Assembly (NCBI RefSeq): GCF_049965315.1
Contig: NZ_JBMFWL010000051.1
Span: 1 to 6,379, forward strand
Origin: Acidithiobacillus_B sp049965315
Lineage (GTDB): Bacteria; Pseudomonadota; Gammaproteobacteria; Acidithiobacillales; Acidithiobacillaceae
Direction: 5' to 3'
DNA: 6,379 nucleotides
The first letter of the stretch is position 1. Each line of letters opens with the position of its first letter. Position numbers and translations under genes: made by a program. Positions 5,698 to 6,379 of this stretch are shown piece after piece. Under the pieces are notes generated by a model. The model worked only from the letters and a program-made list of their open reading frames with translations. It made no database searches and was not told the DNA's origin.

Positions 5698-5809
5698 CAA
5701 TTCGCCTTCCTGGATAATCGACAAATGCCGGGACGCCCGGCGAAAAGCCCGGACGCTGACGCAGCAAGGGCGCCTCCATGCCTGACCACAGTGCCCTGCA
5801 AACCGTGGA

Positions 5810-5837
5810 ATGATAGCATACTCAGACCATGGTAAAA
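5810..5837 (-). promoter_or_regulatory. Extended -10 promoter for the DUF202 gene
   Basis: On the minus strand, TGCTATCAT (5818-5810) matches the extended -10 form TGnTATAAT with one mismatch. A T-rich -35-like stretch, TTTTAC (5837-5832), lies 16 bp upstream. Transcription would begin near 5803. That gives a leader of about 140 bases if translation starts at 5662, or about 24 bases if it starts at 5779. Confidence 0.5.
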
Positions 5838-5856
5838 ACGCCCATTCAGCCTGCCC

Positions 5857-5885
5857 TTGACCAATGGCCCCGGGATTGGTACCTT
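5857..5885 (+). promoter_or_regulatory. Candidate promoter for the tRNA-Val gene
   Basis: TTGACC (5857-5862), a 17-bp spacer and TACCTT (5880-5885) form a plausible sigma-70 promoter ending about 56 bases before the tRNA. The -35 is good and the -10 is weak. A 7-bp hairpin (GAC-CGCG-CTT-CGCG-GTC with one bulged T, 5904-5921) lies in the leader. Confidence 0.4.
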
Positions 5886-5941
5886 TTGCACCGTTCTCGT
5901 GGCGACTCGCGCTTCGCGGTCCCATGCAATGAGGAGCGACC

Positions 5942-6016
5942 GGGCGGTTAGCTCAGCGGTAGAGCACTGCCTTCACACGGCAGGGGTCGCAGGTTCAAAC
6001 CCTGCACCGCCCACCA
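5942..6016 (+). tRNA. tRNA-Val(CAC)
   Basis: A complete cloverleaf can be drawn. The acceptor stem is GGGCGGT (5942-5948) with ACCGCCC (6006-6012). The D arm is GCTC-AGCGGTA-GAGC and the anticodon stem CTGCC/GGCAG, with loop TTCACAC carrying anticodon CAC at 5974-5976. The T arm is GCAGG-TTCAAAC-CCTGC. The discriminator is A (6013) and the CCA end (6014-6016) is encoded. All stems pair perfectly. It decodes the valine codon GUG. Its 3' part probably served as the attachment site of the neighbouring integrase-bearing element, and the tRNA sequence remains intact. Confidence 0.97.
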
Positions 6017-6017
6017 A
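5975..6017. other. Probable attachment site (att) in the 3' half of tRNA-Val
   Basis: A tyrosine recombinase gene begins, read from its 3' end, only 37 bp beyond the tRNA CCA. Integrases of islands and prophages commonly recombine at tRNA 3' ends, duplicating the anticodon-arm-to-CCA portion. The crossover segment is therefore expected here. The matching second copy would be outside the window, so the exact core limits are a guess. Confidence 0.45.
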
Positions 6018-6053
6018 TTGAAACAACAAGTTACAGAGGAATGCGGGTGCACG

Positions 6054-6379
6054 CTAACTCTTGAGTGCATTTTCTGGTGCAGCATCTCCAAATGCACGGT
6101 CCAGGGCGGCCCTCTGAGCGTCCACCTGCAGATGGGCGTATCGCTCGGTCATTTTGACCGAGGAGTGCCCCAATATCCGGCTGATCGTGTACAGATCCGT
6201 ACCCGAGGCCAAGAGTATGGACGCGCAACTGTGCCGCAGATCATGGAAATGCAGGTCAGGCATCCCGGCCTTTTCTCTGGCTCGGCGGAAACCTGTCTTG
6301 AGCCCTTCCTCGCCAATCGGCAGTGGAATGAAGGAGAGCCACGGTCGTAAGGGACGGATGATGGGCACAGTCCTTGTCG
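6054..6379 (-). CDS. Site-specific tyrosine recombinase (integrase), C-terminal part, runs off the window
   Basis: The visible 107 codons stay open to the right edge, so the N-terminal part (arm- and core-binding domains and the first catalytic Arg) is missing from view. The segment starts TRTVPI, like the beta strand after the catalytic Lys region. It then has the HxxR box (HDLRH, codons near 6245-6232), LLASGTDLYTISRILGH with the second His (codon 6167-6165), and the nucleophile in MTERYAHL (Tyr codon 6140-6138). Spacing between these is normal for phage and island integrases. The enzyme would cut and rejoin DNA at attachment sites to insert or excise an element. The stop lies 37 bp from the tRNA-Val 3' end, the usual place for an island integrase, so the element should extend to the right. 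A GTG at 6368 is an internal codon, not a likely start. Confidence 0.88.
   Translation of the reverse strand, partial: TRTVPIIRPLRPWLSFIPLPIGEEGLKTGFRRAREKAGMPDLHFHDLRHSCASILLASGTDLYTISRILGHSSVKMTERYAHLQVDAQRAALDRAFGDAAPENALKS

Noticed and set aside
5663..5779. Extension of the DUF202 protein to the ATG at 5779
   Set aside because: Not excluded, but the extra 39 residues are Arg/Pro-rich and the start has only a weak ribosome site; 5662 preferred because of the ATGA coupling.
6018..6350. 110-codon plus-strand frame after the tRNA
   Set aside because: Antisense to the integrase, whose HxxR, His and Tyr motifs fix the real frame.

Overview
The window looks like chromosomal DNA from a moderately GC-rich Gram-negative bacterium. 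Signal peptides, a TolC-type outer-membrane channel and a large GGDEF/EAL protein all fit a proteobacterium. The mix of metal-handling genes and c-di-GMP signalling suggests something like Acidithiobacillus or a related acidophile. That is an impression from gene style, not a database match.

Left part (1-1609, genes on the minus strand). A compact metal/thiol-type cluster reads leftward: a 34-codon coupled ORF, a DUF302 protein, a small CPDC glutaredoxin, an exported Met/Cys/His-rich protein, and the first ~57 codons of a TolC/CusC-type outer-membrane efflux protein. This last gene is cut at base 73/74 by the end of an insertion sequence with tandem terminal repeats, probably IS21-type. If an RND pump operon (membrane fusion and inner-membrane pump genes) followed, it lies beyond the left edge. 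The cluster appears to start from a promoter with an over-long 19-20 bp spacer and an imperfect dyad, the layout of MerR/CueR/ZntR-controlled promoters. No MerR gene is visible.

Middle (1785-4892, plus strand). Divergent from the cluster is a 1035-residue membrane protein: TM, periplasmic sensor, TM, PAS, GGDEF, EAL, and a C-terminal domain with the zinc-binding CZB pattern. Both c-di-GMP domains keep their catalytic residues, and the GGDEF domain keeps an RxxD inhibitory site. A c-di-GMP enzyme with a likely zinc sensor next to a metal-responsive operon is the most interesting signal here. A strong hairpin follows it.

Right part (5009-6379). A minus-strand membrane protein carries two DUF202 modules in one chain and appears to be translationally coupled to a 12-codon leader ORF. 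A divergent tRNA-Val(CAC) gene follows. Just beyond it is the C-terminal half of a tyrosine recombinase, running off the right edge with its 3' end 37 bp from the tRNA. This is the usual arrangement at the edge of an integrated island or prophage, which would extend to the right.
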